Positions 1 through 5,942 of a stretch of 8,365 bases of DNA are shown here, in pieces. This DNA is from Fidelibacterota bacterium (GTDB lineage: Bacteria; Fidelibacterota; Marinisomatia; Marinisomatales; J089). Positions within the stretch are counted from its first letter, which is position 1; each line of letters begins with the position of its first letter. The stretch lies in contig RFIZ01000295.1 in the NCBI GenBank assembly GCA_003695105.1, positions 1 to 8,365 on the forward strand. The letters run 5' to 3'. Both the position numbers and the translations under genes were made by a program. The notes under the pieces were generated by a model. That model was not told the origin of the DNA. It saw nothing but the letters and a program-made list of their open reading frames with translations, and did no database searches.

Positions 1-323
1 ACCATTCCACAGGGTGGATCCGCCATCCCCTGGAAGCGGTAGGAACCAGTACCTATTATACCCATGATCAGGGAAGGCGGTTTGCCAATGCGGTGTATCC
101 CCATTTGCGTGAGCTGGGGCTGGAGCCGGAAGGTCGCGTTCACCGGAGTTATTTCATGACGCGGCAGACCGGATTTGTGGTGTTTCTGGTGGAAGGGGCC
201 TTTTTGTCCAACCCCCTGGATGAAATGTGGCTGATGCAGGATCAACATCTCCGCCAGCTGGCACGGGCCGTGTTGCTGGGGTTGACGGATGCCCTGGAGG
301 AAATCGCCAGGGAGGGGGAATAA
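1..323 (+). CDS. N-acetylmuramoyl-L-alanine amidase, C-terminal part (Amidase_3 family, 5'-truncated by window edge)
   Basis: Only the last 106 codons are present; the reading frame is open from base 3 to the TAA at 321-323. The frame starts with His-Ser-Thr-Gly, which fits the third zinc-ligand histidine region of Amidase_3 (usually SIHxN). A Tyr-rich strand follows (GTSTYYTH), then a helix with RFANAVYPHLRELGL. Near the end is VVFLVEGAFLSNPLDE, matching the family's LvEtGFlSNpxE signature, where the Glu is the catalytic acid. The closing helix (RQLARAVLLGLTDALEEIA) is also typical. Members of this family are zinc enzymes that cut the amide bond between MurNAc and L-Ala in peptidoglycan, in the periplasm of Gram-negative bacteria. 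The upstream part, including the signal peptide and first zinc ligands, lies outside the window, so targeting and accessory domains cannot be judged. The next gene starts one base after this stop, so the two are probably translated from one mRNA. Confidence 0.85.
   Translation, partial: HSTGWIRHPLEAVGTSTYYTHDQGRRFANAVYPHLRELGLEPEGRVHRSYFMTRQTGFVVFLVEGAFLSNPLDEMWLMQDQHLRQLARAVLLGLTDALEEIAREGE
309..318 (+). promoter_or_regulatory. Ribosome binding site of the GHL10 lipoprotein gene
   Basis: The purine run AGGGAGGGGG lies inside the last codons of the amidase and ends six bases before the ATG at 325. It decides the start. An in-frame ATG at 289 would add 12 charged residues before the lipoprotein signal and has no comparable purine run in front of it. 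Starting at 325 gives Met-Lys followed directly by a hydrophobic segment and a cysteine. Confidence 0.75.
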
Positions 324-324
324 G

Positions 325-1866
325 ATGAAATTTCGTGGCTGGCTGATCCTCGGGTCCGTTCTGGTTTGGAGTTGTGGGGGGGTGCAGCCACCGGTGCAGC
401 CCAAACCACCGGTTTCCCCTGAAATCCAACCACTTCCCGAACCGCCGTCCAAAGAGATTCGGGCCCTCTGGTTGACCCGCTTCGAGTATTGTAATTATTC
501 CCCTACCCATGACCAGGATTCGATCCGACACTATATCGACATGATCATCGACAGTGCGGCCCAGGCCAATTTCAACGTAGTCTTTTTTCAGGTCCGGGGG
601 AGCGGGGATGCCTATTACAGGTCGGAATTGGAACCCTGGGGACCCCTGCTCACCGGAACTCTGGGTCAGGATCCGGGTTGGGATCCGTTGGATTATGCCT
701 TGGAGCGCTGTCATCAAAACGGGCTGGAACTGCATGCCTGGTTCAATACCTTTCCCGCCTGGCGGGGCGCGGAACCACCGCCCGTAACAGATCCGCCCTC
801 TCCCTATTTGACCCACCCGGAGTGGCTGGTATGCGACTCGTTGGGAAATCCCATGCCCCTGTCGGACCACTACGTATCCTTTTCACCCGGAATTCCCCAG
901 GTCCACGATTATTTGATTCAGGTTGCCACCGATCTTGTGCGCCGGTACGATGTGGACGGCATTCATTTCGATTACGTTCGATTCCCTGAAATTGCGCCGG
1001 AATCCGGCTATTCCCACGATTCCATCAGCGTGGCGCTTTGGCGTTCGGAAACGGGCAACCCGTACCGTTTAAATTGGGCCGATTGGGAACGGGAGCAGTT
1101 GAACCACTTTATTGCGAAAATGTACAATGCCCTCATGGAGGTGGATTCTTCCCTCATCGTGTCGGCGGCTACGATCGGATCCTATTGGCGGGAACGCTGG
1201 AATGCCTATTACAAGGTGTACCAGGATCCGCGACGGTGGACGGAATGGGAAAAAATGGATTGGATTGTACCCATGATTTATTGGCCCCGCTCCCATCCCA
1301 CCCAGCCCTTCCTGGTTCGATCCCGGGAGTATCGGGATGAATATACCCTGGACCGGTATCTCGTCCCCGGTATCGGCAGTTATCGGTATAACACAGAGAA
1401 AGAACATTATACCTGGGCGGAAACGGAGGGGGAAATCGATGATTTACGCCGGGAGCATTTTCCGGGTATGTCCTTTTTCAATGCTGGTTCGATCCTGGGA
1501 CATTTTCAGTCCCTGGAGCATACCCGTTTTTCTCATCCCGCCGCATTACCGCCGCTTCCCTGGAAAAATTTACGCCCGCCGCTCCCGCCGGATTCAGTGT
1601 GGATCGGGAAAGACTTTTCCGGGCAGGAGTCTCTGTTCTGGAGCGCTCCTGCCGATACGCAATCGGTCTATCGGTACCTGGTCTATATCAGCCGGGATAC
1701 GATTCTGGATGCGACCCTGGGACGGAATCTGGTCCGCATTCTGCCCCCTGACCAAACTTACTTTCCGCTACCGGCCCCATACAGGGAGTGGCGACGAATC
1801 GGTGTTTCAACCGTCAACAAAGCCTGGGTTGAAAGCGGCATCATCCCTCTCCGAAGAGAAGATTAG
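325..1866 (+). CDS. GHL10 (DUF187) family glycosyl hydrolase-like lipoprotein, DigH-like
   Basis: The 513-residue product starts with a lipoprotein signal (MKFRGWLILGSVLVWSC; lipidated Cys17, with an unusual Trp at -2 of the lipobox). Gly at +2 does not signal inner-membrane retention, so outer-membrane anchoring is likely. A Pro-rich linker (about residues 20-43) leads to the GHL10 barrel (about 44-410). Recognisable blocks are EIRALWLTRFEY, FQVRGSGDAYYRSELEPW, DPLDYALE, GLELHAWFN, DGIHFDYVRFP (211-221, the likely active-site strand) and DWIVPMIYW (312-320). Residues about 424-513 look like a beta-rich, fibronectin-III-like domain (YRYLVYISRD). The best-studied relative, E. coli DigH (YddW), is a lipoprotein that cleaves peptidoglycan glycan strands lacking stem peptides. 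Placement one base after an amidase gene fits the same role, because amidases make such denuded strands. The family call is firm; the exact substrate is inferred. Its TAG overlaps the stop of the opposing gene. Confidence 0.9.
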   Translation: MKFRGWLILGSVLVWSCGGVQPPVQPKPPVSPEIQPLPEPPSKEIRALWLTRFEYCNYSPTHDQDSIRHYIDMIIDSAAQANFNVVFFQVRGSGDAYYRSELEPWGPLLTGTLGQDPGWDPLDYALERCHQNGLELHAWFNTFPAWRGAEPPPVTDPPSPYLTHPEWLVCDSLGNPMPLSDHYVSFSPGIPQVHDYLIQVATDLVRRYDVDGIHFDYVRFPEIAPESGYSHDSISVALWRSETGNPYRLNWADWEREQLNHFIAKMYNALMEVDSSLIVSAATIGSYWRERWNAYYKVYQDPRRWTEWEKMDWIVPMIYWPRSHPTQPFLVRSREYRDEYTLDRYLVPGIGSYRYNTEKEHYTWAETEGEIDDLRREHFPGMSFFNAGSILGHFQSLEHTRFSHPAALPPLPWKNLRPPLPPDSVWIGKDFSGQESLFWSAPADTQSVYRYLVYISRDTILDATLGRNLVRILPPDQTYFPLPAPYREWRRIGVSTVNKAWVESGIIPLRRED

Positions 1867-2549
1867 GGCCGGCGGTGCGCCTGGGTCAGCAATAATTCAT
1901 ACGAATAGCCGAAGCCAAAGTCCTGGTCGATCTGGACGACGCCGGTGAGGACTACCGTTTCACCCACTTCGAAGGTTTCGTCCGTGGTGACCACCAGGTC
2001 CTTCCCATCCGGTCCGGTACTGGCATCGCGGAGATGCAGCCAGTTTCGGTTCATGATGGACGCATTGAATTTGGTGACCAGGCCCCGAATGGTGACTACC
2101 TGGCCATTCAGGTCCTCTTTTTGGGCTATCAATTCTCGGATGGACAGTCCATCCTCCAGGGGTGTTACCGAGTGAAGCATATCTTCGGTCGGTATCTGTT
2201 TCATCGAGGACCGATTATGGGAAAAACCAGTGGCTTTCTGTTCACCGGGGCGGAGCACAGTTCCGGTGAAATAAATTTGGGGAAAAGTACGGTTCAGGGA
2301 AGGGCTGGTGAAATTTTCCATCAACATCCCCGGCGAAAAGAGGACGGGTTCGCCCGTCTCAATCTCGGTCATGGGGGCGGCCAGCCACAGGGTTTTCTGG
2401 CCGGTCTGTACCCGTAAATAGGAATAACCACCGCTATTGATCTTCTCCAGGATTTTTCCCTGATTGAAATTGGATTGCCCGGCAACGGATCGCGGAAGGA
2501 GCAGTGCAGCAAGGACCAGGATGGTCAGCGGATGGAATCGTGTTTTCAT
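1863..2549 (-). CDS. Secreted protein with two predicted OB-fold domains (NrfJ-like / periplasmic nucleotide-binding-like family)
   Basis: The 228-residue product has a clear signal peptide (MKTRFHPLTILVLAALLLP, cleavage near VAG-Q about residue 24), so it should be periplasmic. The ATG at 2549-2547 was chosen over an in-frame ATG 16 codons upstream because it puts the signal at the N-terminus and has GGGGGA 7-8 bases before it. The first module (about 30-95) reads GKILEKINSGGYSYLRV, then LWLAAP, a Gly-rich turn, and NFTSPSLNRTFPQIYF. This resembles the small periplasmic OB-fold proteins sometimes named NrfJ. The second module (about 136-224) has GQVVTIRGLVTKFNASIMNRNWLHLRDAS, written here as a run in parts: GQVVTIRGLVTK, NASIMNRNW and LHLRDAS, then VGETVVLTGVV and FGFGYSYELLLTQA, typical of a second OB-fold. 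'Nucleotide-binding' in family names rests on fold similarity; a secreted protein may bind something else. It is monocistronic as far as seen, divergent from gltX and convergent with the lipoprotein gene. Confidence 0.72.
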   Translation of the reverse strand: MKTRFHPLTILVLAALLLPRSVAGQSNFNQGKILEKINSGGYSYLRVQTGQKTLWLAAPMTEIETGEPVLFSPGMLMENFTSPSLNRTFPQIYFTGTVLRPGEQKATGFSHNRSSMKQIPTEDMLHSVTPLEDGLSIRELIAQKEDLNGQVVTIRGLVTKFNASIMNRNWLHLRDASTGPDGKDLVVTTDETFEVGETVVLTGVVQIDQDFGFGYSYELLLTQAHRRP

Positions 2550-2584
2550 GGTAGGATCCCCCGATAGGTTGAAAAAGGAACCAG

Positions 2585-2660
2585 AAGTTACCTCCAAAAG
2601 GATTCGGAAGGAAAGGACCGGGGGAATCCCTTTTGTCGCTGCGGTTAAGGGCGGTAACTT
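2585..2660. repeat. Nested inverted repeats in the divergent promoter region
   Basis: Two pairs of inverted repeats occupy the 137-base gap between the two divergent genes. The outer pair is AAGTTACC (2585-2592) and GGTAACTT (2653-2660), a perfect 8-base match. The inner pair is CAAAAGGATTC (2595-2605) and GAATCCCTTTTG (2624-2635), 11 paired bases with one extra C, around an 18-base purine-rich spacer. As a result each strand reads GAATCC, CTTTTG, GGTAACTT in that order toward its own gene. Neither stem is followed by a T-run, so these are not intrinsic terminators. A divergent operator or duplicated promoter elements are possible explanations. Confidence 0.6.
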
Positions 2661-2662
2661 TT
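2632..2662 (+). promoter_or_regulatory. Candidate gltX-glnS promoter (Bacteroidota-like -33/-7 pattern)
   Basis: TTTG (2632-2635) is followed after 19 bases by TAACTTTT (2655-2662), one mismatch from the Bacteroidota -7 element TAnnTTTG at the expected spacing. Transcription would begin near 2667, leaving about 20 bases before the ATG at 2687. Read as a sigma-70 site, TTGTCG and TAACTT at 16 bases are poorer. Such short motifs occur by chance, so this is only a candidate. Confidence 0.3.
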
Positions 2663-2686
2663 CTCCTTCGAATCAAGAATGAGATC

Positions 2687-4177
2687 ATGAAAAAACAGGT
2701 CCGTGTCCGATTTGCCCCCAGTCCCACCGGAGATTTCCACGTGGGAGGCGCCCGAACTGCGCTATACAACTATCTGTTTGCCCGCCGGGAGGGAGGTCAA
2801 TTTATTTTACGGATTGAAGATACGGACCGGAAACGATATCATCCTGACGCATTAACCTGGCTATTGGACGGTCTGAGGTATTTGGGGCTGGAATGGGATG
2901 AGGGTCCCGGAAAAGGAGGAAACGCCGGTCCCTATGTGCAATCGGAACGGTTGGAGATATACCGGAAACAGGTGAACCGGTTACTGGAATCGGGAACTGC
3001 CTATCGCTGTTTTTGTACGCCAGAGCGCTTGCAGGAAGTGATCGCCGCCCAAAAGAGAAATCATTCCACTTTTATCGGTTACGACCGGCATTGCCGTGAT
3101 CTCTCCCGGGAAGAGGTGCAGGCGCAGGTACAAAAAGGAACGCCGTCGGTGATCCGGTTCAAAATGCCCCGGGAAGGGGAGACGGTCGTGGAAGATCGCA
3201 TCCGCGGCAACATATCCTTCTCCAACCGCGAATTGCAGGATGTAGTGCTCCTGAAGAGTGATGGGTATCCCACCTACCATTTGGCCAATGTGATCGATGA
3301 TCACCTGATGGGAATAACCCACATCCTCCGGGGAGATGAATGGATCAACAGTTTACCGATCCATGCCCAGTTGTACCGGGCTTTCGGCTGGGAAATGCCG
3401 GCCATGGTGCATTTGCCAGTCATACTGAACCCGTCCGGGAAGGGAAAGATGAGTAAACGGGGCGAACGCGCTCCCGACGGTTCCGTCCGTCCCGTTTTTG
3501 TACGCCAGTTCAAGGAACTGGGATATCTTCCGGAGGCGCTGGTGAATTTCCTGGTCCTGGTGGGATGGGCACCGGAATCGGATCAGGAAGAATTTACCCT
3601 GAAGGAATTGATCCACACCTTCTCCCTGGAGCGGATTCACACCAGTCCGGCCGTGTGGAATTATGACAAATTGGAACAGTTCAACGCCCGCTGGATCCGG
3701 CGGCTGGAACCGGAAGAATTGGCACGACGGATCCTCCCTTATCTGGAATCGGCCGGTATCCGAACCACTGCGAAAGAAATCCTTCCGATGATTTCCTTGA
3801 TCCGGGAACGGATTACGCTACTCAGTCAGGCGCCTCAATGGCTGGAGTTCTTTTTCCAGGCACCACGTGACATTCCCCGGGAACGTTTTATTCCCAAAAA
3901 AGGGGCCCTGAATGAAGCCCGTCAATTTTTAGACATTCAGCGAACCCTGCTCACCTCTCTCGACTTCCAGCACCAGGTGTTGTACACTTCCCTGAAAACC
4001 AAGGCTCAGGAATTGAAGGTGAAAGCCGGAGTATTTTTCCACCCTCTACGGGTTGCCGTCTGCGGGAAAACCGTGGCGCCGCCTCTCTTCGAATCGATGG
4101 AAATCCTGGGACGGGAGGAAGTTTGCGCCCGGGTCGACCGTGCCTTGCAATGGATCCGCAGTAAAACGAATGAATAG
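2687..4177 (+). CDS. gltX: Glutamate--tRNA ligase (GluRS)
   Basis: This class Ic cytoplasmic synthetase of 496 residues, close to the usual 465-500, joins glutamate to tRNA-Glu using ATP. The start at 2687 gives the canonical opening MKKQVRVRFAPSPTG; an in-frame ATG at 2633 would add 18 residues not seen in the family. The HIGH motif is HVGG (18-21), followed by ARTALYNYLFA and RIEDTD. The zinc-binding knuckle is present (Cys108-Phe-Cys110, then Tyr-Asp-Arg-His-Cys at 132-136). RGDEWINSLPIHAQLY and KMSKR (254-258) follow. Between KMSKR and GYLPEAL there are 20 residues, against 12 in the E. coli enzyme, so a short insertion (about ERAPDGSVRP) sits after the catalytic loop. The C-terminal anticodon-binding domain is complete, ending with FHPLRVAVCG and a LGREEVCARV helix. 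It leads a tandem with glnS. No strong Shine-Dalgarno is visible; AATGAGA upstream is weak. Confidence 0.98.
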   Translation: MKKQVRVRFAPSPTGDFHVGGARTALYNYLFARREGGQFILRIEDTDRKRYHPDALTWLLDGLRYLGLEWDEGPGKGGNAGPYVQSERLEIYRKQVNRLLESGTAYRCFCTPERLQEVIAAQKRNHSTFIGYDRHCRDLSREEVQAQVQKGTPSVIRFKMPREGETVVEDRIRGNISFSNRELQDVVLLKSDGYPTYHLANVIDDHLMGITHILRGDEWINSLPIHAQLYRAFGWEMPAMVHLPVILNPSGKGKMSKRGERAPDGSVRPVFVRQFKELGYLPEALVNFLVLVGWAPESDQEEFTLKELIHTFSLERIHTSPAVWNYDKLEQFNARWIRRLEPEELARRILPYLESAGIRTTAKEILPMISLIRERITLLSQAPQWLEFFFQAPRDIPRERFIPKKGALNEARQFLDIQRTLLTSLDFQHQVLYTSLKTKAQELKVKAGVFFHPLRVAVCGKTVAPPLFESMEILGREEVCARVDRALQWIRSKTNE

Positions 4178-4184
4178 GTCTGCC

Positions 4185-5864
4185 ATGCCCAGCGAAAAAC
4201 GAACCAATTTTATTCGCGAAATCGTCAAACAGGACTTGAAATCCGGAAAATGGGGGGGACGTGTCCATACCCGGTTTCCCCCCGAACCGAACGGTTACCT
4301 CCACATCGGCCATGCCAAGGCCATCTGCCTGGACTTCGGTCTGGCCGAAGAATTCGGCGGAAAAACCAATTTGCGGTTCGATGACACCAATCCCATCAAG
4401 GAGGAGGAAGAATACATCCGCTCGATCATCGAGGATGTGCATTGGCTGGGTTTCGACTGGGAAGACCGGCTGTATTTCGCTTCCGATTATTTCGAACAGA
4501 TGTATGAATATGCCGAACAGTTGATTCGGATTGGGAAGGCCTATGTGGATGACCTGCCTCCGGAAAAGATCCGCGAATATCGGGGAACCCTGACGACTCC
4601 CGGGAAAAACTCCCCCTACCGGGACCGCCCGGTGGAGGAAAACCTGGACCTGTTCCGGCGGATGCGGGCCGGAGAATTCGAGGATGGGTCCAGGGTGTTG
4701 CGCGCCAAAATCGATATGAGTCACCCCAACATGAATATGCGCGACCCGGTGATCTATCGCATCTTGCATGCCCGTCATCACCGGACGGGGGATTCCTGGT
4801 GTATCTATCCCATGTATGACTGGGCGCACGGACTGGAAGATTCCATCGAACGCATTACCCATTCTCTCTGCACCCTGGAATTTGAAGATCATCGCCCTTT
4901 ATACGACTGGTTTTTGGACCAATTGGGTGTGTATCACCCACAACAAATCGAATTTGCACCATTGAATCTCACGTATACCGTGATGAGCAAACGGAAGCTC
5001 AAACAACTGGTCGTGGAAGGATTGGTGGATGGGTGGGATGATCCGCGGTTACCCACTCTGTCCGGACTGCGTCGCCGGGGCTATTCGCCGGAAGCGATCC
5101 GGGCTTTCAGTGATGAGGTGGGCGTGGCGAAGAAGCCCAGTCTGACCGAAATCGAACTCCTGGAACACTGTCTCAGGACCGATCTCAATCAACGCGCCCT
5201 GAGGGTTATGGTGGTGCTGAATCCCCTGAAAGTGACGATTCGAAATTATCCCGAAGATCAGGAGGAATGGCTGGAGGCGGACAACAATCCCGAACGACCC
5301 GAAGACGGAACGCGGCAGATCCCCTTTGGTCGGGAATTGTGGATTGAACGGGACGATTTCCGGGAAGAGGCCCCGCGGAAATATTTTCGGCTGGCACCGG
5401 GACGGGAAGTTCGGTTAAAACACGCCTATTACATCACTTGTGTCGACGTGGTGAAAGATGAACAGTCGGGTGAAATTCAGGAATTGATCTGCGAATATGA
5501 CCCCGAAACCAAAGGGGGCTGGTCTCAGGACGGCAGGAAAGTGAAGGGGACACTCCACTGGGTATCTGCCCGCCACGCACAACCCATTGAGGTCCGGCAT
5601 TTCGATCATTTGTTTACGCGGAAAAACCCTAATGAAGTGGAATCGGGAAAAAGCTTCCTTGATTATGTCAACCCCGATTCTCTGACCATCATCAAAGGGG
5701 CCATGGCGGAACCTTCTCTGGCGGAAGCCCGGCCCGGTATGTATTTTCAGTTTCTCCGACAGGGCTATTATTCACTGGACGGTAAATTATCTACCGCCAG
5801 TCATCTGGTCTTTAACCGATCCGTCTCCCTGCGGGATTCCTGGGGAAAAAAGCAAGGGTCCTGA
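4185..5864 (+). CDS. glnS: Glutamine--tRNA ligase (GlnRS)
   Basis: This 559-residue class Ic synthetase (E. coli GlnRS is about 554) charges tRNA-Gln directly with glutamine. The opening TNFIREIV and FPPEPNGYLHIGHAKA match the family, with HIGH at 40-43. LRFDDTNP (63-70), the dinucleotide-fold insertion through NMRDPVIYRI, YDWAHGLEDSIERITHSLCT (211-230) and the KMSKS-equivalent VMSKRKL (266-272) are all present. The two-beta-barrel anticodon-binding half is complete and ends with VFNRSVSLRDSW. The start at 4185 gives an N-terminus closest in length to known enzymes and lies seven bases after the gltX stop. An ATG at 4170, overlapping the gltX end by eight bases, is an alternative adding five residues. 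No good Shine-Dalgarno is visible for either start, which favours translational coupling to gltX. Bacterial GlnRS is patchily distributed and thought to derive from a eukaryotic source by ancient transfer. Confidence 0.98.
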   Translation: MPSEKRTNFIREIVKQDLKSGKWGGRVHTRFPPEPNGYLHIGHAKAICLDFGLAEEFGGKTNLRFDDTNPIKEEEEYIRSIIEDVHWLGFDWEDRLYFASDYFEQMYEYAEQLIRIGKAYVDDLPPEKIREYRGTLTTPGKNSPYRDRPVEENLDLFRRMRAGEFEDGSRVLRAKIDMSHPNMNMRDPVIYRILHARHHRTGDSWCIYPMYDWAHGLEDSIERITHSLCTLEFEDHRPLYDWFLDQLGVYHPQQIEFAPLNLTYTVMSKRKLKQLVVEGLVDGWDDPRLPTLSGLRRRGYSPEAIRAFSDEVGVAKKPSLTEIELLEHCLRTDLNQRALRVMVVLNPLKVTIRNYPEDQEEWLEADNNPERPEDGTRQIPFGRELWIERDDFREEAPRKYFRLAPGREVRLKHAYYITCVDVVKDEQSGEIQELICEYDPETKGGWSQDGRKVKGTLHWVSARHAQPIEVRHFDHLFTRKNPNEVESGKSFLDYVNPDSLTIIKGAMAEPSLAEARPGMYFQFLRQGYYSLDGKLSTASHLVFNRSVSLRDSWGKKQGS

Positions 5865-5903
5865 TCCGGATCGAGTACCTCGAACCCAGTGCCAGGTTTT
5901 CAA

Positions 5904-5935
5904 TTTGTAAAGTCCCCGGCTTCACAATTAATTTG
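5904..5935 (+). promoter_or_regulatory. Candidate promoter before the 5943 gene (Bacteroidota-like pattern)
   Basis: TTTG (5904-5907) and TTAATTTG (5928-5935) are separated by 20 bases; the second is one mismatch from TAnnTTTG. If used, transcription would start about 5940, only a few bases before the ATG at 5943, giving an almost leaderless mRNA. This agrees with the lack of a Shine-Dalgarno there, but the motif is short and the call is speculative. Confidence 0.22.
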
Positions 5936-5942
5936 ACCACCG

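Noticed and set aside
289..324. Longer start for the GHL10 lipoprotein
   Set aside because: It would overlap the amidase and place charged residues before the lipoprotein signal; the strong ribosome site points to 325.
154..870. A 238-codon open frame on the minus strand opposite the amidase and lipoprotein genes
   Set aside because: It is antisense to two well-supported genes, has a Pro/Gly/Arg-rich composition without any recognisable domain, and crosses their junction.
1337..1948. A 203-codon plus-strand frame running past the end of the lipoprotein gene
   Set aside because: It is out of frame with the GHL10 gene and runs into the opposing gene; the translation is rich in Arg, Ser and Pro with no domain.
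2595..2635. Inner inverted repeat as an intrinsic terminator or T-box leader for gltX
   Set aside because: No T-run follows on either strand, the loop is 18 bases, and no T-box conserved sequence or specifier stem is visible.
3951..4892. A 313-codon open frame on the minus strand opposite gltX and glnS
   Set aside because: It lies across two unmistakable synthetase genes; its Phe/Pro/His/Gly-rich translation has no family signature, as expected of an antisense shadow.
5863..5887. Possible terminator after glnS: palindrome GATCCGGATC and the small stem TCGAG-TAC-CTCGA
   Set aside because: The stems are only five base pairs each and no T-run follows, so an intrinsic terminator is not supported.
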